In this document: in pieces, positions 34,221 through 43,721 of the stretch | Layout of the letters: every line of letters starts with the position of its first letter | Position numbering within the stretch: the stretch's first letter is position 1 | Source of the DNA: Marivirga lumbricoides | GTDB lineage: Bacteria > Bacteroidota > Bacteroidia > Cytophagales > Cyclobacteriaceae | Direction of reading: 5' to 3' | Assembly: GCF_014636295.1 (NCBI RefSeq) | Contig: NZ_BMEC01000006.1 | Coordinates: 186,001 to 250,000 of the forward strand | DNA length: 64,000 nucleotides | Notes under the pieces: model-generated | Told to the model about the DNA's origin: nothing | What the model saw: the letters and a program-made list of their open reading frames with translations, nothing else | Databases searched by the model: none | Program-made: the position numbers and the translations under genes

Positions 34221-34228
34221 TAACTTTG
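34221..34228 (+). promoter_or_regulatory. -7 promoter element upstream of pckA
   Basis: TAACTTTG matches TAnnTTTG; the nearest TTG lies 23 bp upstream, longer than ideal. It predicts a leader of about 34 nt before the pckA ATG. Confidence 0.45.
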
Positions 34229-34268
34229 CCTGCAAACGATTGTATCAAGCTTGTAAAAAATAAAAAAA

Positions 34269-35891
34269 ATGAAGGAATACGGACTAAAATCCTCTAAAGC
34301 CGGACTGGAAAGTATTGGCTTACAAAATGTAGGTGAAGCTTATTGGAACCTGACTCCTGCCGAATTGGTAGAACATGCTTTAACCAATAAAGAAGGTGTG
34401 CTTACTGATACAGGTGCTTTAATGTGCGACACAGGTAAATTTACAGGAAGATCTCCTAAAGACAAATTTATTGTGAAGGATGGTAAAACTGCCGACAAAG
34501 TCTGGTGGGGAAATGTAAATATTCCGTTTGACCCTGAAAAATTTGATGCACTTCACCAAAAAATGCTTGATTATTTATCAGATAAGAAAGTTTATGTGAG
34601 GGACGCTTATGCAGGAGCAGATAAAACCTACAGATTAAAACTAAGAGTGGTCAATACACAGGCATGGCATAATTTATTTTGTTACAACATGTTCTTAAGG
34701 CCTGAAAAGTACAAATTAGAAAATTTTGAACCTTCATTTACTATCATTAATGCTCCTGAATTTGAGGCCGACCCGGAAAAGGATGGTACACGTCAGAAGA
34801 ACTTTGCAATCATTAATTTTAGCAAAAACATAATTCTAATCGGTGGAACAGGCTATGCCGGAGAAATGAAAAAAGGAATTTTTTCTGTTCTTAATTTCAC
34901 CTTACCATCCGAACACAATGTACTTTCCATGCATTGTTCAGCAAACATGAGTGAAAAAGGCGATGGTGATACTGCCATTTTCTTTGGCTTATCCGGAACG
35001 GGTAAAACAACCCTTTCAGCAGATGAGAACCGTGGCCTGATTGGGGATGATGAGCACGGCTGGACAGATCAGGGTGTTTTTAACTTTGAAGGGGGATGCT
35101 ATGCTAAAACAATCGACCTTACCAAAGAGAAAGAACCTCAGATTTTTGATGCCATCAAGTTTGGAGCCATAGTAGAAAATACACGATTTGTACCAGGTAC
35201 AAGAACGGTTGACTATAAAAATGTAAGCGTTACTGAAAATACAAGAACAGCTTACCCGATTGATCATATTAACAATGCCGTTTCACCCTCTATTGGTGGT
35301 GTGCCTAAAAATATCTTTTTCCTTACTTGTGATGCCTACGGTGTGCTCCCTCCTATTTCCAAGCTAAATAAAGGGCAGGCAATGTATCATTTTATTTCAG
35401 GTTATACAGCTAAGGTGGCCGGAACTGAAGCTGGCGTCACTGAGCCTCAAACTGTATTTTCTGCTTGTTTCGGAGCTCCATTTTTACCACTTCACCCTAC
35501 TACCTATGCAGAAATGCTTGGTAAAAAAATGGATGAGCAAAAAGTAAATGTATGGCTTGTAAATACCGGATGGTCAGGCGGACCTTACGGAGTGGGTTCC
35601 AGAATGAAGCTTAAATACACTAGGGCTATGATTTCTGCCGCTTTGACTGGTGGACTGGATGAAGTAGGTTATAGAAATCATTCCATTTTTGGATGCGCTA
35701 TCCCCGCTACCTGTCCGGGAATTCCTTCCGAAGTATTAAGCCCGAGAGAAACCTGGAAAAATGATAAAGGCTATTATGAAATGGCTAACAAATTAGCAGG
35801 TGAGTTTAATGAGAATTTTAAAAAGTTTGAGGAGTTTGCCAATGAAGAAATTATGGCAGGAGCTCCTAAGCCTAACTTAAAAAGAGGCTAA
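34269..35891 (+). CDS. pckA: Phosphoenolpyruvate carboxykinase (ATP)
   Basis: Gluconeogenic enzyme that turns oxaloacetate and ATP into PEP, ADP and CO2. The ATP type is shown by TGKFTGRSPKDKFIV near residue 58, the P-loop FFGLSGTGKTTLSADENR (Gly243-Lys246 region), IGDDEHGWTDQGVFNFEGGC, ENTRFVPGTRTVDYK and NTGWSGGPYGVGSRM. The 540 aa length is standard. It is a single gene with its own -7 element and a strong terminator, consistent with growth on peptides and amino acids, which the adjacent POT transporter would also support. Confidence 0.98.
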   Translation: MKEYGLKSSKAGLESIGLQNVGEAYWNLTPAELVEHALTNKEGVLTDTGALMCDTGKFTGRSPKDKFIVKDGKTADKVWWGNVNIPFDPEKFDALHQKMLDYLSDKKVYVRDAYAGADKTYRLKLRVVNTQAWHNLFCYNMFLRPEKYKLENFEPSFTIINAPEFEADPEKDGTRQKNFAIINFSKNIILIGGTGYAGEMKKGIFSVLNFTLPSEHNVLSMHCSANMSEKGDGDTAIFFGLSGTGKTTLSADENRGLIGDDEHGWTDQGVFNFEGGCYAKTIDLTKEKEPQIFDAIKFGAIVENTRFVPGTRTVDYKNVSVTENTRTAYPIDHINNAVSPSIGGVPKNIFFLTCDAYGVLPPISKLNKGQAMYHFISGYTAKVAGTEAGVTEPQTVFSACFGAPFLPLHPTTYAEMLGKKMDEQKVNVWLVNTGWSGGPYGVGSRMKLKYTRAMISAALTGGLDEVGYRNHSIFGCAIPATCPGIPSEVLSPRETWKNDKGYYEMANKLAGEFNENFKKFEEFANEEIMAGAPKPNLKRG

Positions 35892-35923
35892 CGAAAGATC
35901 GTTTTGTTGTTTTAATTGAAATT

Positions 35924-35963
35924 GACTGTTGGGAATCTTCGGATTTTTAACAGTCTTTTTTTT
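35924..35963 (+). terminator. Terminator with cUUCGg tetraloop after pckA
   Basis: GACTGTT-ggg-AATC (35924-35937) pairs with GATT-ttt-AACAGTC (35942-35955), with three G-U pairs and a C(UUCG)G loop, an exceptionally stable loop. A T-run follows. Confidence 0.9.
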
Positions 35964-35992
35964 GCTTCAATTATATTCTAACTTACGCAAAT

Positions 35993-36661
35993 ATGCATGA
36001 AGAAATAGAGAGAAATATTAGAAAATCAAATCCATTTCCGGTAATGGGAAAGGCTTTAAATAACTCAAATAGTCTGTTAATGGATTTTACAGCTCATAAT
36101 AAAAAACTATTAGCTATTGATTTAAAGGATACTGATATCTTTAATAAGCATGTTTTTGATCTTTTAGCAGAAAGAAATAAAGAATTCGGATGGGGTGGTT
36201 ATTTGGAAAACAGGGAGATTTATAAAAGAAGCACTCACTTTCAACAAGGTGAACCAAGAAATTTTCATTTAGGCATTGACGTATGGGCAAAAGCTGGTAG
36301 TTCTGTATACTGCCCGATGGCAGCAAAAGTCCACAGTTTTGCAGACAACAACAATTTTGGTGATTATGGCCCCACCATCATTTTAGAGCATCAGATAGGG
36401 AATAATGTAATCTACACCCTATATGGCCACTTAAGCAGGAAAAGCTTAAACAATCTTCATGAAGGACAGCTAATTGAAAAAGGAGATAAATTTTGCGAAA
36501 TAGGCCCCTATCCGGAGAATGGTGACTGGCCACCACATTTACATTTCCAGGTGATGAAAGATATGCTTGGAAATAAAGGTGATTTCCCAGGGGTTTGCAG
36601 TGCCTCTCAGTTAGAAAAGTATAAATCTATTTGCATAAACCCTGAAGTGTTTATTACCTAA
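35993..36661 (+). CDS. M23 family peptidase (peptidoglycan hydrolase-like)
   Basis: 222 aa. The zinc site is split as in M23: FHLGIDVWAKAGSSVYCPMA gives H-x3-D, and WPPHLHFQVMKDM gives H-x-H. YGPTIILEHQIGNNVIYTLY and GHLSRKSL lie between, where M23 proteins have GxHxxYxHL. There is no signal peptide or membrane helix, unusual for a cell-wall hydrolase, so the substrate may not be wall or the protein may be exported otherwise. The first 60 residues are family-unlike. It lies downstream of the pckA terminator, convergent with the sugar transferase. Confidence 0.85.
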   Translation: MHEEIERNIRKSNPFPVMGKALNNSNSLLMDFTAHNKKLLAIDLKDTDIFNKHVFDLLAERNKEFGWGGYLENREIYKRSTHFQQGEPRNFHLGIDVWAKAGSSVYCPMAAKVHSFADNNNFGDYGPTIILEHQIGNNVIYTLYGHLSRKSLNNLHEGQLIEKGDKFCEIGPYPENGDWPPHLHFQVMKDMLGNKGDFPGVCSASQLEKYKSICINPEVFIT

Positions 36662-36681
36662 TAAGCAAATAATCTATATAC

Positions 36682-37287
36682 CTAATTACCCTTAAATTTT
36701 TCCATAGTGGCAACACCTTCGCTACTTATTCCTTCAGCTTTAAAAACTTTAAAGATTGTAAGAAAAATAATTTTCAAATCCAGCCAAAAAGATTGATGTT
36801 CAACATACCATACATCCAGATCGAACTTCTGTTGCCAGCCAATGGTGTTTCTTCCGTTAACCTGAGCCCACCCTGATATACCTGGTGTAGCTTCATGGCG
36901 TCTTTTTTGGGTTTCATTGTATAAAGGCAGATATTCCAACAATAATGGCCGTGGACCAACAAAGGACATATCCCCTTTTAAAATATTAAGAAGCTGAGGG
37001 ATTTCATCCATTGAAGTTTTTCTCACCAACTTTCCTATCCAGGTTAACCGTTGTTCATCAGGTAATAATTCACCATTTTGGTCTACATCATCTCTCATGG
37101 TTTTAAACTTCACAAGCAGGAAAACTTTCTCGTTTCTCCCAGGTCTCTTTTGTTTAAAGAACACTTTTCCATCCTGAAAAATAGCCAGTAAAAGTGCTAC
37201 AATTAAAAAAATGGGGCTTGAGATAACCAATGCCAGTAAAGCAAACAACCTGTCAAAGAAGGGTTTTATAAGTTTTTTGTAGCTCAT
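36682..37287 (-). CDS. Bacterial sugar transferase (monotopic phosphoglycosyl transferase)
   Basis: 201 aa, PglC/WcaJ-C type enzyme that transfers a sugar-1-phosphate to undecaprenyl phosphate and starts a surface glycan. It has a re-entrant membrane helix ([20 protein letters not shown]), then [40 protein letters not shown] with the catalytic D-E dyad, [15 protein letters not shown] and [18 protein letters not shown]. The order matches the small PGT class. It overlaps the M14-like gene by 4 bp and is last of an operon with a PAP2 phosphatase, which could recycle the same lipid carrier. Confidence 0.95.
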   Translation of the reverse strand: MSYKKLIKPFFDRLFALLALVISSPIFLIVALLLAIFQDGKVFFKQKRPGRNEKVFLLVKFKTMRDDVDQNGELLPDEQRLTWIGKLVRKTSMDEIPQLLNILKGDMSFVGPRPLLLEYLPLYNETQKRRHEATPGISGWAQVNGRNTIGWQQKFDLDVWYVEHQSFWLDLKIIFLTIFKVFKAEGISSEGVATMEKFKGN

Positions 37288-38219
37288 TTTATTACTCCTA
37301 TATGCATTAAAGCATCACCCTCATGTACAATAGGGTTATGATTTAAACCTATTACATATCCATTAGCTGTTGCTGTAACTTTACTTTTAAAGCCTCCAAA
37401 AGGATCATTTATACTACCGAGAACCTGATTTTTCTTAATGGGCTGCCCACTTATTACCTCAGAAAGAAAAATGCCTGATTTTCGGGCACGCACCCAGGAA
37501 GAATTTTTAATTACAAGATTTTGATAATCCGGTGTCACATAATCATCTGTCATACCTAAATGGTGCATTAACCTGATTGCTCCATTTATACCTTCCTTTA
37601 TCGCATATTCATCAAACCTGGAAGATTCCCCTCCTTCATATACCAATATCTTCTTTCCGCTTTTATTGGCTGTCTGCCTTAAGGATTTGGGCCTAAATTT
37701 AGAATCTAATGTAAATGGAGCGTGAAAAGCTTTGGCCAGTTCTACATTCCTCTCATCTTTCATTACACATCTGATCTGTGGATAATTAGTTCTATCGGCT
37801 CCACCTGTATGAAAATCCAAACCATAGTCAATTAAGGGAAGGATATCTTTTGTAAGATAGTAGGCCATTCTAGCTGCTAAAGAGCCATTTTTATTTCCGG
37901 GAAATGATCTGTTCACATCTTTTCCGTCTGGCACATAACGGGAAAAATGAATGAATCCGTACACATTAATAATAGGAATACAGATGATAGTACCTACTTT
38001 TGGAATATGAAGGTCCTTTTGGATAATTCTTCGAACAATTTCTGATCCGTTAATTTCGTCCCCGTGCAAACCTCCCATCAACAGCAATGTAGGGCCAGGA
38101 TCTTTCGCGCGACAAACCGTAATGGAAATATCAATTGCCGAATGAGAAGGAAGTCGAGCAATATTTACATCAATTTTCTTTTCCTCACCGGGTAAAACTT
38201 TTACTCCATTAATTTCCAT
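37284..38219 (-). CDS. Succinylglutamate desuccinylase/aspartoacylase family protein
   Basis: 311 aa zinc-dependent M14-like deacylase. The zinc ligands are in [19 protein letters not shown] (H, E) and [19 protein letters not shown] (H). The C-terminal region ([20 protein letters not shown]) looks like the beta domain of AstE/aspartoacylase relatives. The substrate is unknown; in this family it can be an N-acyl amino acid. It is 2 bp after the PAP2 gene and overlaps the sugar transferase by 4 bp, so it is within a coupled operon. Confidence 0.88.
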   Translation of the reverse strand: MEINGVKVLPGEEKKIDVNIARLPSHSAIDISITVCRAKDPGPTLLLMGGLHGDEINGSEIVRRIIQKDLHIPKVGTIICIPIINVYGFIHFSRYVPDGKDVNRSFPGNKNGSLAARMAYYLTKDILPLIDYGLDFHTGGADRTNYPQIRCVMKDERNVELAKAFHAPFTLDSKFRPKSLRQTANKSGKKILVYEGGESSRFDEYAIKEGINGAIRLMHHLGMTDDYVTPDYQNLVIKNSSWVRARKSGIFLSEVISGQPIKKNQVLGSINDPFGGFKSKVTATANGYVIGLNHNPIVHEGDALMHIGVIK

Positions 38220-38221
38220 AC

Positions 38222-38881
38222 TTATTTCACGATTAACCCTTGTTGCATCACCTTTCTGTTATAAAGAAGTTGTGGATTTTTGATGCTAAAATACCACCAG
38301 ATTATTCCTCCAATCAGTAAGCCGGCAACAGCTCCACCTACGGTGTCCACTAAAAAGTGTTGGAAAAGGTAAACTCTTGAAATAGCCACTAAAATAGCAA
38401 TAAGCATATAAAGTACTTGTAAAAGCTTGTTGCTTGTAAAGCATATTAAAAGAGTGGCTAAAGTAAAAGCAGTGGCAGTATGACCACTTGGGAAGCTAAA
38501 TTTGGCTTCCAAATTAACTCCTTCCACCACATTATACAATAACTTTTCACTTTCATAATATAATGAAGGTCTGGGAGTATTGAAAATGTAGGCTTTAGCA
38601 ATTTGCACTATACCATATTGAAGCACACCGGAAAATGCTAAAATCAGGGCATTATAATATCTGTAAAAAAGAAAAATTACAACAATAAAAATGTAGATTA
38701 ACCCCTCACCAAAATGAGTGACATATTGAAAGAAAAAGTTACCGAAAGGATTATGCCTTTTATTCAACCACAATAGAAAGGTGCCTTTATCAAGAAATAA
38801 CACTAAAAATAAAGCTGTTACAAAGTAGAGCACAAACATAGTAAATGCGGGACTTTGTAATTTTTCTTTCAGACTTTCCAT
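38222..38881 (-). CDS. PAP2 superfamily phosphatase
   Basis: 219 aa membrane lipid phosphatase with about six helices. The three catalytic motifs are present: KAYIFNTPRPS (K-x6-RP), PSGHTATAF (PSGH) and SRVYLFQHFLVDTVGG (SR-x5-H-x3-D). The family acts on undecaprenyl diphosphate, phosphatidylglycerophosphate or phosphatidic acid; the neighbourhood of a phosphoglycosyl transferase favours carrier recycling (inference). It overlaps trmB by 13 bp. Confidence 0.93.
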   Translation of the reverse strand: MESLKEKLQSPAFTMFVLYFVTALFLVLFLDKGTFLLWLNKRHNPFGNFFFQYVTHFGEGLIYIFIVVIFLFYRYYNALILAFSGVLQYGIVQIAKAYIFNTPRPSLYYESEKLLYNVVEGVNLEAKFSFPSGHTATAFTLATLLICFTSNKLLQVLYMLIAILVAISRVYLFQHFLVDTVGGAVAGLLIGGIIWWYFSIKNPQLLYNRKVMQQGLIVK

Positions 38882-39534
38882 TCGAAACGTAGATATTTAA
38901 TTTTTTCACCCTTTAAAGAGAACTTCTTCTCGTATCGGGTGGTAATTCCATAATGCTCATTTGCATACTCCGAGTTATGTAAATCTTCTGTGAAATGCAA
39001 ATTACAAATGTCATTACGTTGTTCAAGCACTTCATTAATTGTCCATCGGAAAAGGTCAGTATTATCAGTTTTGAAGTAAACTTTTCCTATTCCACCCTGA
39101 ATGTTCTTATAAATATCTAAAAATCTATGGTGAGTAAGCCTTCTCTTTTCATCCCGGTCTCGTGGTCTTGGATCAGGATGGATAATCCAGATATCATTCA
39201 CCTCCCCTGTAGCAAAGCATAACTCCAGGTCTAATATGTAATTCCGTAAAAAAGCAGCATTTTTCAGGTCTTCTTCTATGGCCTGAGTACTTCCTTTCCA
39301 TAGCCTCTCTCCTTTGATGTCTACTCCAATAAAATTCTGATCCGGGATTTCTCTGGCCAGCCCTACTGTGTATTCACCTCTCCCGCATGCCAATTCCAAA
39401 TTAACAGGGTTTGCATTATTGAAAACAGTTTGAGCCCAATTCCCCTTGATATGCTGGAATCGATCGTCTTCTTTTTCAATAATATTTTCCCGCTCGCCTA
39501 TTTCTTTGAAGCGAACTAATTTTTGTCTACTCAT
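38869..39534 (-). CDS. trmB: tRNA (guanine-N7-)-methyltransferase
   Basis: 221 aa SAM-dependent enzyme that methylates G46 of tRNAs. Motif I is LELACGRGEYTVGLAREIPD, followed by NFIGVDIKGERLWKGSTQAI. NDIWIIHPDPRPRDRDEKRR is the conserved TrmB PDPW-like segment (here PDPR), and LTHHRFLDIYKN follows. The C-terminal part has EYANEHYGITTRYEKKFSLK, typical of the family. It lies 2 bp from folC and overlaps PAP2 by 13 bp. Confidence 0.93.
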   Translation of the reverse strand: MSRQKLVRFKEIGERENIIEKEDDRFQHIKGNWAQTVFNNANPVNLELACGRGEYTVGLAREIPDQNFIGVDIKGERLWKGSTQAIEEDLKNAAFLRNYILDLELCFATGEVNDIWIIHPDPRPRDRDEKRRLTHHRFLDIYKNIQGGIGKVYFKTDNTDLFRWTINEVLEQRNDICNLHFTEDLHNSEYANEHYGITTRYEKKFSLKGEKIKYLRFEWKV

Positions 39535-39536
39535 AC

Positions 39537-40838
39537 TTATAAAATCGGAATTTCCGCAACTACAAAGGTAGAACCTCCTACGAAAATCAAGTCATTTTCT
39601 ACAGCATTTTTATTAGCTTCATTCCACGCGGCTTCTACGGAAACAAAAGATTTTCCCTTCAGACCTATTTTAGTAGCAAACCCATATAAATCCACGGAAG
39701 ACATTGCTCTCGGAACTTGCGCCTGCGTAAAATAATATGTAGCATCTTTTGGTAACCTTTCCAATATTGAAGTGGGTTCTTTATCATTTACAGCTCCAAA
39801 AATTATATGGAGGTTTTGATACTCTTCCTGTTGAAGCATGGGCAATAGTTGATCAAAAGCAGAATGATTGTGCCCAGTATCTGCTATTATTTTGGGTAGA
39901 CCTTTGCTCCTGTTTTGTATAATTTGCCATCTTCCTTTTAACCCACTGTTCTGATGGATATTTTTAAGGCCGCAAATTATGGCTTCTTCCTCTATTTTAT
40001 AGCCAAAACTATTCAATAATTGAATTGCAGCAAAAACAGTTTCAAGGTTTTGTTGCTGATACATTCCCCCAAGAGCTACCTCATAAAGCTTTGACGGCTG
40101 TCTTGCCCTTTTAACCTCATACATCCAGTAAGGAGTCGAGACAGAAGAGTAATTGACAGTTACTAAATCCTTGCTATAAGCAAAATCAGCTTCTTGAGCT
40201 CGAGCAATAGACTGAATGGTGTCTCTCAAGTTAAGCTCAGGAACAGAAGTAAGCACAGGTACGTTATTTTTAATAATCCCTGCCTTTTCCTTTACAATTT
40301 CTTCTTTCGTATTTCCCAGAAACTGTTGATGATCAAGACCTATCTGGGTTATAATGCTTAATTCCGGTGTAATAACGTTAGTTGAATCTAACCTACCCCC
40401 AAGGCCTACTTCAATTACAGCTACATCTACTTTTTGCTCTGCAAAATAATCAAAAGCCATAGCAGTGGTCAATTCAAAGAAAGAAGGCTGGAAATCATCC
40501 ACTAATTGCTGATACCGTGATACATATTTCGCTACTTTATCAGTTGAGATAGCCTCTCCGTTTATTCTGATTCTCTCCGTGAAACTCTTCAAATGAGGAG
40601 AGGTATACAAGCCTACCTTATAACCGGCTTCCTTCAAGACAGAAGCCAACATCGAACTTGTACTACCCTTACCATTTGTGCCTGCTACATGTATAAATTT
40701 ACCTGCCAGGTGCGGATTACCCAGTTCATCCAGAATTGCCAGGGTATTCGTTAAATCCTTTTTATAAGCAGCCCCTCCAATTCTCTGAAACATAGGGAGC
40801 CTCTCAAATAAAAAAGCTTCTGCTTCTTCGTAAGTCAT
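39537..40838 (-). CDS. folC: Folylpolyglutamate synthase / dihydrofolate synthase
   Basis: 433 aa. Adds glutamates to folates and probably makes dihydrofolate. The Mur-ligase ATP-binding loop is HVAGTNGKGSTSSMLASVLK near residue 45, then SPHLKSFTERIRINGE, EVGLGGRLDSTNVITPELSI and ITQIGLDHQQFLGNTKEEIV. The C-terminal domain has DTGHNHSAFDQLLPML. The length is standard. It starts 1 bp after tonB and ends 2 bp before trmB, so it is embedded in the tight operon. The folate link to folE 11 kb away is functional only. Confidence 0.95.
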   Translation of the reverse strand: MTYEEAEAFLFERLPMFQRIGGAAYKKDLTNTLAILDELGNPHLAGKFIHVAGTNGKGSTSSMLASVLKEAGYKVGLYTSPHLKSFTERIRINGEAISTDKVAKYVSRYQQLVDDFQPSFFELTTAMAFDYFAEQKVDVAVIEVGLGGRLDSTNVITPELSIITQIGLDHQQFLGNTKEEIVKEKAGIIKNNVPVLTSVPELNLRDTIQSIARAQEADFAYSKDLVTVNYSSVSTPYWMYEVKRARQPSKLYEVALGGMYQQQNLETVFAAIQLLNSFGYKIEEEAIICGLKNIHQNSGLKGRWQIIQNRSKGLPKIIADTGHNHSAFDQLLPMLQQEEYQNLHIIFGAVNDKEPTSILERLPKDATYYFTQAQVPRAMSSVDLYGFATKIGLKGKSFVSVEAAWNEANKNAVENDLIFVGGSTFVVAEIPIL

Positions 40839-40839
40839 A

Positions 40840-41727
40840 TTATTTGGAGCGAATCAAAAAAGTAATTTTTCCTGAAGATTGAGAGGGAGCAATACCTCCT
40901 GAGGTTCTGCTAAATGAAAGTCGTGAAACCTCATTTTGATAAACTTGTACAACTTCCGGAGAAACAGTTGTTTCTAGCAAGCGTACAGAAATAACTTCTC
41001 CGTTGCTATCTACTCTAATTTGAAATACTATTTTACCATTTTGATCTGAAGTATCATTAGGTCTGGGAGGAGAATCCCATGCCCAACCAGCCATATCAAG
41101 ACTACTCCCACTTCCACCACCTTGCGGTCCCATTAAGTTTTTTGAATCAACTTTCCCATCTTCCACACCCTGATCACCGGATTGATTGGCTTTATCACCT
41201 TGAGAAGTACTGCTTCCGGGAAAGAGCGCATTAGGATTGGTTTTTGGCTTTTCAGGTTCTTTTTTAGCTTCTACGGGTTTCTTTTGCTGAGCTGATTCAG
41301 TTTGTTTTTTGGGTGGAGTTTTCTTTTCTTCCACTTTAACCGGAGCATCTTCTTTAGTAACAGCTTCCTGATCAGCCACTTCTTCCACTTCATTAACTGA
41401 TTCAGTTTCAGAAGTACTTTCTACCGTTTTATCAGCAGGCTCAGTATCAGTTACTTCATCCTGCACCTCTTCAACAGTTTCTTCCTCACTCTCCTGAACA
41501 TTTTCTTCAGGTTGCTCTGCAACAGGCTCATCACCTGAGCCTTCCTGTGTCATTCCTATATTTAATTCTATCCCAAACTCAGGGGCAGGTGGATAAGGTT
41601 CTTTCCATGCTGTAACCCATAAAAACAATAACAGCAAAATAACATGAATAGCAACAGATACTGCTATACCTATTTTATTGTTTTTACTCTCTATTTGGGC
41701 AAAATTACTCATTTGGCTTTGTTGCAA
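40840..41727 (-). CDS. Energy transducer TonB family protein
   Basis: 295 aa. It has one N-terminal transmembrane helix (IGIAVSVAIHVILLLLFLWV), then a long acidic and basic Pro/Glu/Lys-rich periplasmic linker with EEKKTPPKKQTESAQQKKPV, and a C-terminal TonB domain with GKIVFQIRVDSNGEVISVRL. The layout is TonB/TolA-like. Start codons at 41727 or 41712 (MSNFAQ) are both possible; either overlaps the exbD stop. It probably couples the ExbB-ExbD motor to an outer-membrane partner, maybe the barrel protein upstream. Confidence 0.88.
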   Translation of the reverse strand: MQQSQMSNFAQIESKNNKIGIAVSVAIHVILLLLFLWVTAWKEPYPPAPEFGIELNIGMTQEGSGDEPVAEQPEENVQESEEETVEEVQDEVTDTEPADKTVESTSETESVNEVEEVADQEAVTKEDAPVKVEEKKTPPKKQTESAQQKKPVEAKKEPEKPKTNPNALFPGSSTSQGDKANQSGDQGVEDGKVDSKNLMGPQGGGSGSSLDMAGWAWDSPPRPNDTSDQNGKIVFQIRVDSNGEVISVRLLETTVSPEVVQVYQNEVSRLSFSRTSGGIAPSQSSGKITFLIRSK

Positions 41728-42100
41728 TCGATACTTTTGCTTTTAGCTTAGCAGCAATTCCTGCTACATTTACAAGGTATTCGGTAGGCACACTTTTATC
41801 AATATGTAAAACTACCACGCCTTCATCAGCATTTTTTAATTCCCTGCTAATAGCTATTTCAAGATCGTCATATGCTGTTTTATTGGTATTAACGAAATAC
41901 TGCAAATCTTTAGTAATGGTAACACTTACTTTTTGCATTACTATATTGGACGATTTGCTGGAAGGAAGGTTTACCGGCAAACCTGAAGGAGTAATGAAGG
42001 AAGAAGTAAGCATGAAAAATATCAAAAGTAAAAAGATGATATCAGTCATGGATGACATGCTGAATGCAGGATCTACTTGATTACGTGATTTCAGCGCCAT
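41705..42100 (-). CDS. ExbD/TolR family biopolymer transport protein
   Basis: 131 aa. One transmembrane helix, MTDIIFLLLIFFMLTSSFIT, contains the conserved Asp of the proton path (residue 20). The periplasmic domain is VSVTITKDLQYFVNTNKTAY and VVVLHIDKSVPTEYLVNVAG. Size and fold are typical. It lies 6 bp after exbB, and its end overlaps tonB by 23 bp. It forms the motor with ExbB. Confidence 0.93.
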   Translation of the reverse strand: MALKSRNQVDPAFSMSSMTDIIFLLLIFFMLTSSFITPSGLPVNLPSSKSSNIVMQKVSVTITKDLQYFVNTNKTAYDDLEIAISRELKNADEGVVVLHIDKSVPTEYLVNVAGIAAKLKAKVSIATKPNE

Positions 42101-42106
42101 AATTAT

Positions 42107-42784
42107 TTATTTAGGTTCCTGTAGTAAATCGATAAATTCAACGGAAGTATACTCCATTTTATGAATGATCTTTTGCACTTGAGTTACAAGATAATTATAT
42201 CCCAAATAAGCAATAATCCCTACCGACAAACCAACAGCAGTAGTAATCATTGCCTCATAAATACCCGCAGAAAGTAACTTAGGACTAACAGAACCCTCTT
42301 CCTGAGCAATAGCAATAAAGGCCTGTATCATACCTGTTACAGTTCCTAAAAATCCGATCATTGGCGCGGCACCAGAAATAGTGGCTAAAAGAGATAAGTT
42401 CTTCTCCAGCCTGTATATTTCAATTTTACCTACGTTTTCTATAGATACCTCTATGTTCTTAAGAGGGCTGCCAATTCTGGAAATACCTTTTTCCAGCATT
42501 CTGGCGATAGGTGTTTCATTCTGATTGCAAATCATTCTGGCTTCATTTATTTTACCATCCACTACATAGGCCTTTACTTGATTAAGCAATCCTGTGGGTG
42601 TTTTAGAAGCTTTCTTTATTGTCATTAATCGCTCAACAAATATAGCGATAGCTGCAATTGACAATAATAAAAGGGGGATCATGACATATCCCCCTTGTAC
42701 TAATAAATCAAATAAATTAACACTGGATTCACCTGAATTTGTTGCTAATGAATCAGCAGCAGTAGTTACTTGCAATAATATCAT
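42107..42784 (-). CDS. ExbB/TolQ/MotA proton-channel family protein
   Basis: 225 aa. Three transmembrane helices: near residues 32-50 (YVMIPLLLLSIAAIAIFVER), then about 128-155 with LSLLATISGAAPMIGFLGTV and TGMIQAFIAIAQ, and about 170-195 (GIYEAMITTAVGLSVGIIAY). The conserved cytoplasmic stretch MTIKKASKTPTGLLNQVKAY lies between. With ExbD it forms the proton-driven motor. The gene follows the SPOR gene by 12 bp. Confidence 0.93.
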   Translation of the reverse strand: MILLQVTTAADSLATNSGESSVNLFDLLVQGGYVMIPLLLLSIAAIAIFVERLMTIKKASKTPTGLLNQVKAYVVDGKINEARMICNQNETPIARMLEKGISRIGSPLKNIEVSIENVGKIEIYRLEKNLSLLATISGAAPMIGFLGTVTGMIQAFIAIAQEEGSVSPKLLSAGIYEAMITTAVGLSVGIIAYLGYNYLVTQVQKIIHKMEYTSVEFIDLLQEPK

Positions 42785-42796
42785 ATGTTATTTATC

Positions 42797-43555
42797 TCAA
42801 TATTTTAACGGCCAGGGTTGCTCTTTAAACTGTCCTGCAAGTTCAGAAGCCCTTGCATTGGCATCAGAAAAAGATGCTGTTTCTTCAATTGCCACTCTGT
42901 TGAACTTACTTTTACCAAATGGAGGAATGATATAAGCATTCATCCCCTGGTTAGCCAGATCTTCAGCGTAATCTCCTGCCATATCAGCATCAAAGAAACT
43001 CCCTACTACCACGTAAGAACGCCCGGTTCTTGTAGATAGTGTATTTACTACTCCAATTTTTGGTTCTTCAGGCTCAACAACTTCTGGCTCTTCCACTTCT
43101 ACAGGTTTTTCAACCACATAGGTAGTTGTGTCCTTTACAGGTTCCTTGGCCATCTTTGGTGGCTCAGATTCCTTAAAAAAGAAGAAATAAACTAATACAG
43201 CAGCTAATACAACTAGTATAGATAGCGTAATAATGATTGGCGCAACAGATTGCTTTTTGGGCGGTTCATAAGCTGGCATATGGTTATCTTCTTCATAGAT
43301 TTCATCATATGTTTGGCTTTGCTCAGGTTCAGTTGTGTCGTCAAGGTAAGGTGAATCCGAAGGCTCCTCAACATCCGACAACCTTTCGGAATCCGTATCA
43401 TCTGAAGCATGGGGCTCTTCATAAGAAGTTTCATTTTGCTCAGAAGTAGACTCATCATCTAAATCAGGAAGACCGAAATCTTCATCATTTTGGTTGTAAG
43501 AATTATCAAAGTTTTCGTCCTTGTATTCGTCTTCGTTTTTGTCCTTTTTCGCCAT
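42797..43555 (-). CDS. SPOR domain protein with acidic cytoplasmic region
   Basis: 252 aa. The first 115 residues are low-complexity and acidic (DDTDSERLSDVEEPSDSPYL). One membrane helix (VAPIIITLSILVVLAAVLVY) follows, then a Pro/Glu-rich linker (VEKPVEVEEPEVVEPEEPK) and a C-terminal SPOR domain: GRSYVVVGSFFDADMAGDYA and YIIPPFGKSKFNRVAIEETA. SPOR domains bind denuded peptidoglycan, so this may anchor the motor or division machinery to the wall. It is the first gene of the exbB-exbD-tonB unit. Confidence 0.9.
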   Translation of the reverse strand: MAKKDKNEDEYKDENFDNSYNQNDEDFGLPDLDDESTSEQNETSYEEPHASDDTDSERLSDVEEPSDSPYLDDTTEPEQSQTYDEIYEEDNHMPAYEPPKKQSVAPIIITLSILVVLAAVLVYFFFFKESEPPKMAKEPVKDTTTYVVEKPVEVEEPEVVEPEEPKIGVVNTLSTRTGRSYVVVGSFFDADMAGDYAEDLANQGMNAYIIPPFGKSKFNRVAIEETASFSDANARASELAGQFKEQPWPLKY

Positions 43556-43721
43556 ACTTAGGTTTTTTAAGGTTATTAGCAGTTTAAAAGTATTAAATAA
43601 TTATAAATTCCTATTACGATATCTATAAAAATTTCAACTTTTAGCATCCTGCGATAACATTTATTTCACACAGGTTATCAATAAATATCAAATATAATGG
43701 CATTTATTGACATTAAAAACA

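Noticed and set aside
42594-42935. 113-codon plus-strand frame across the exbB/SPOR junction
   Set aside because: Antisense to two well-supported genes in a tight operon; the translation shows no fold-like pattern.
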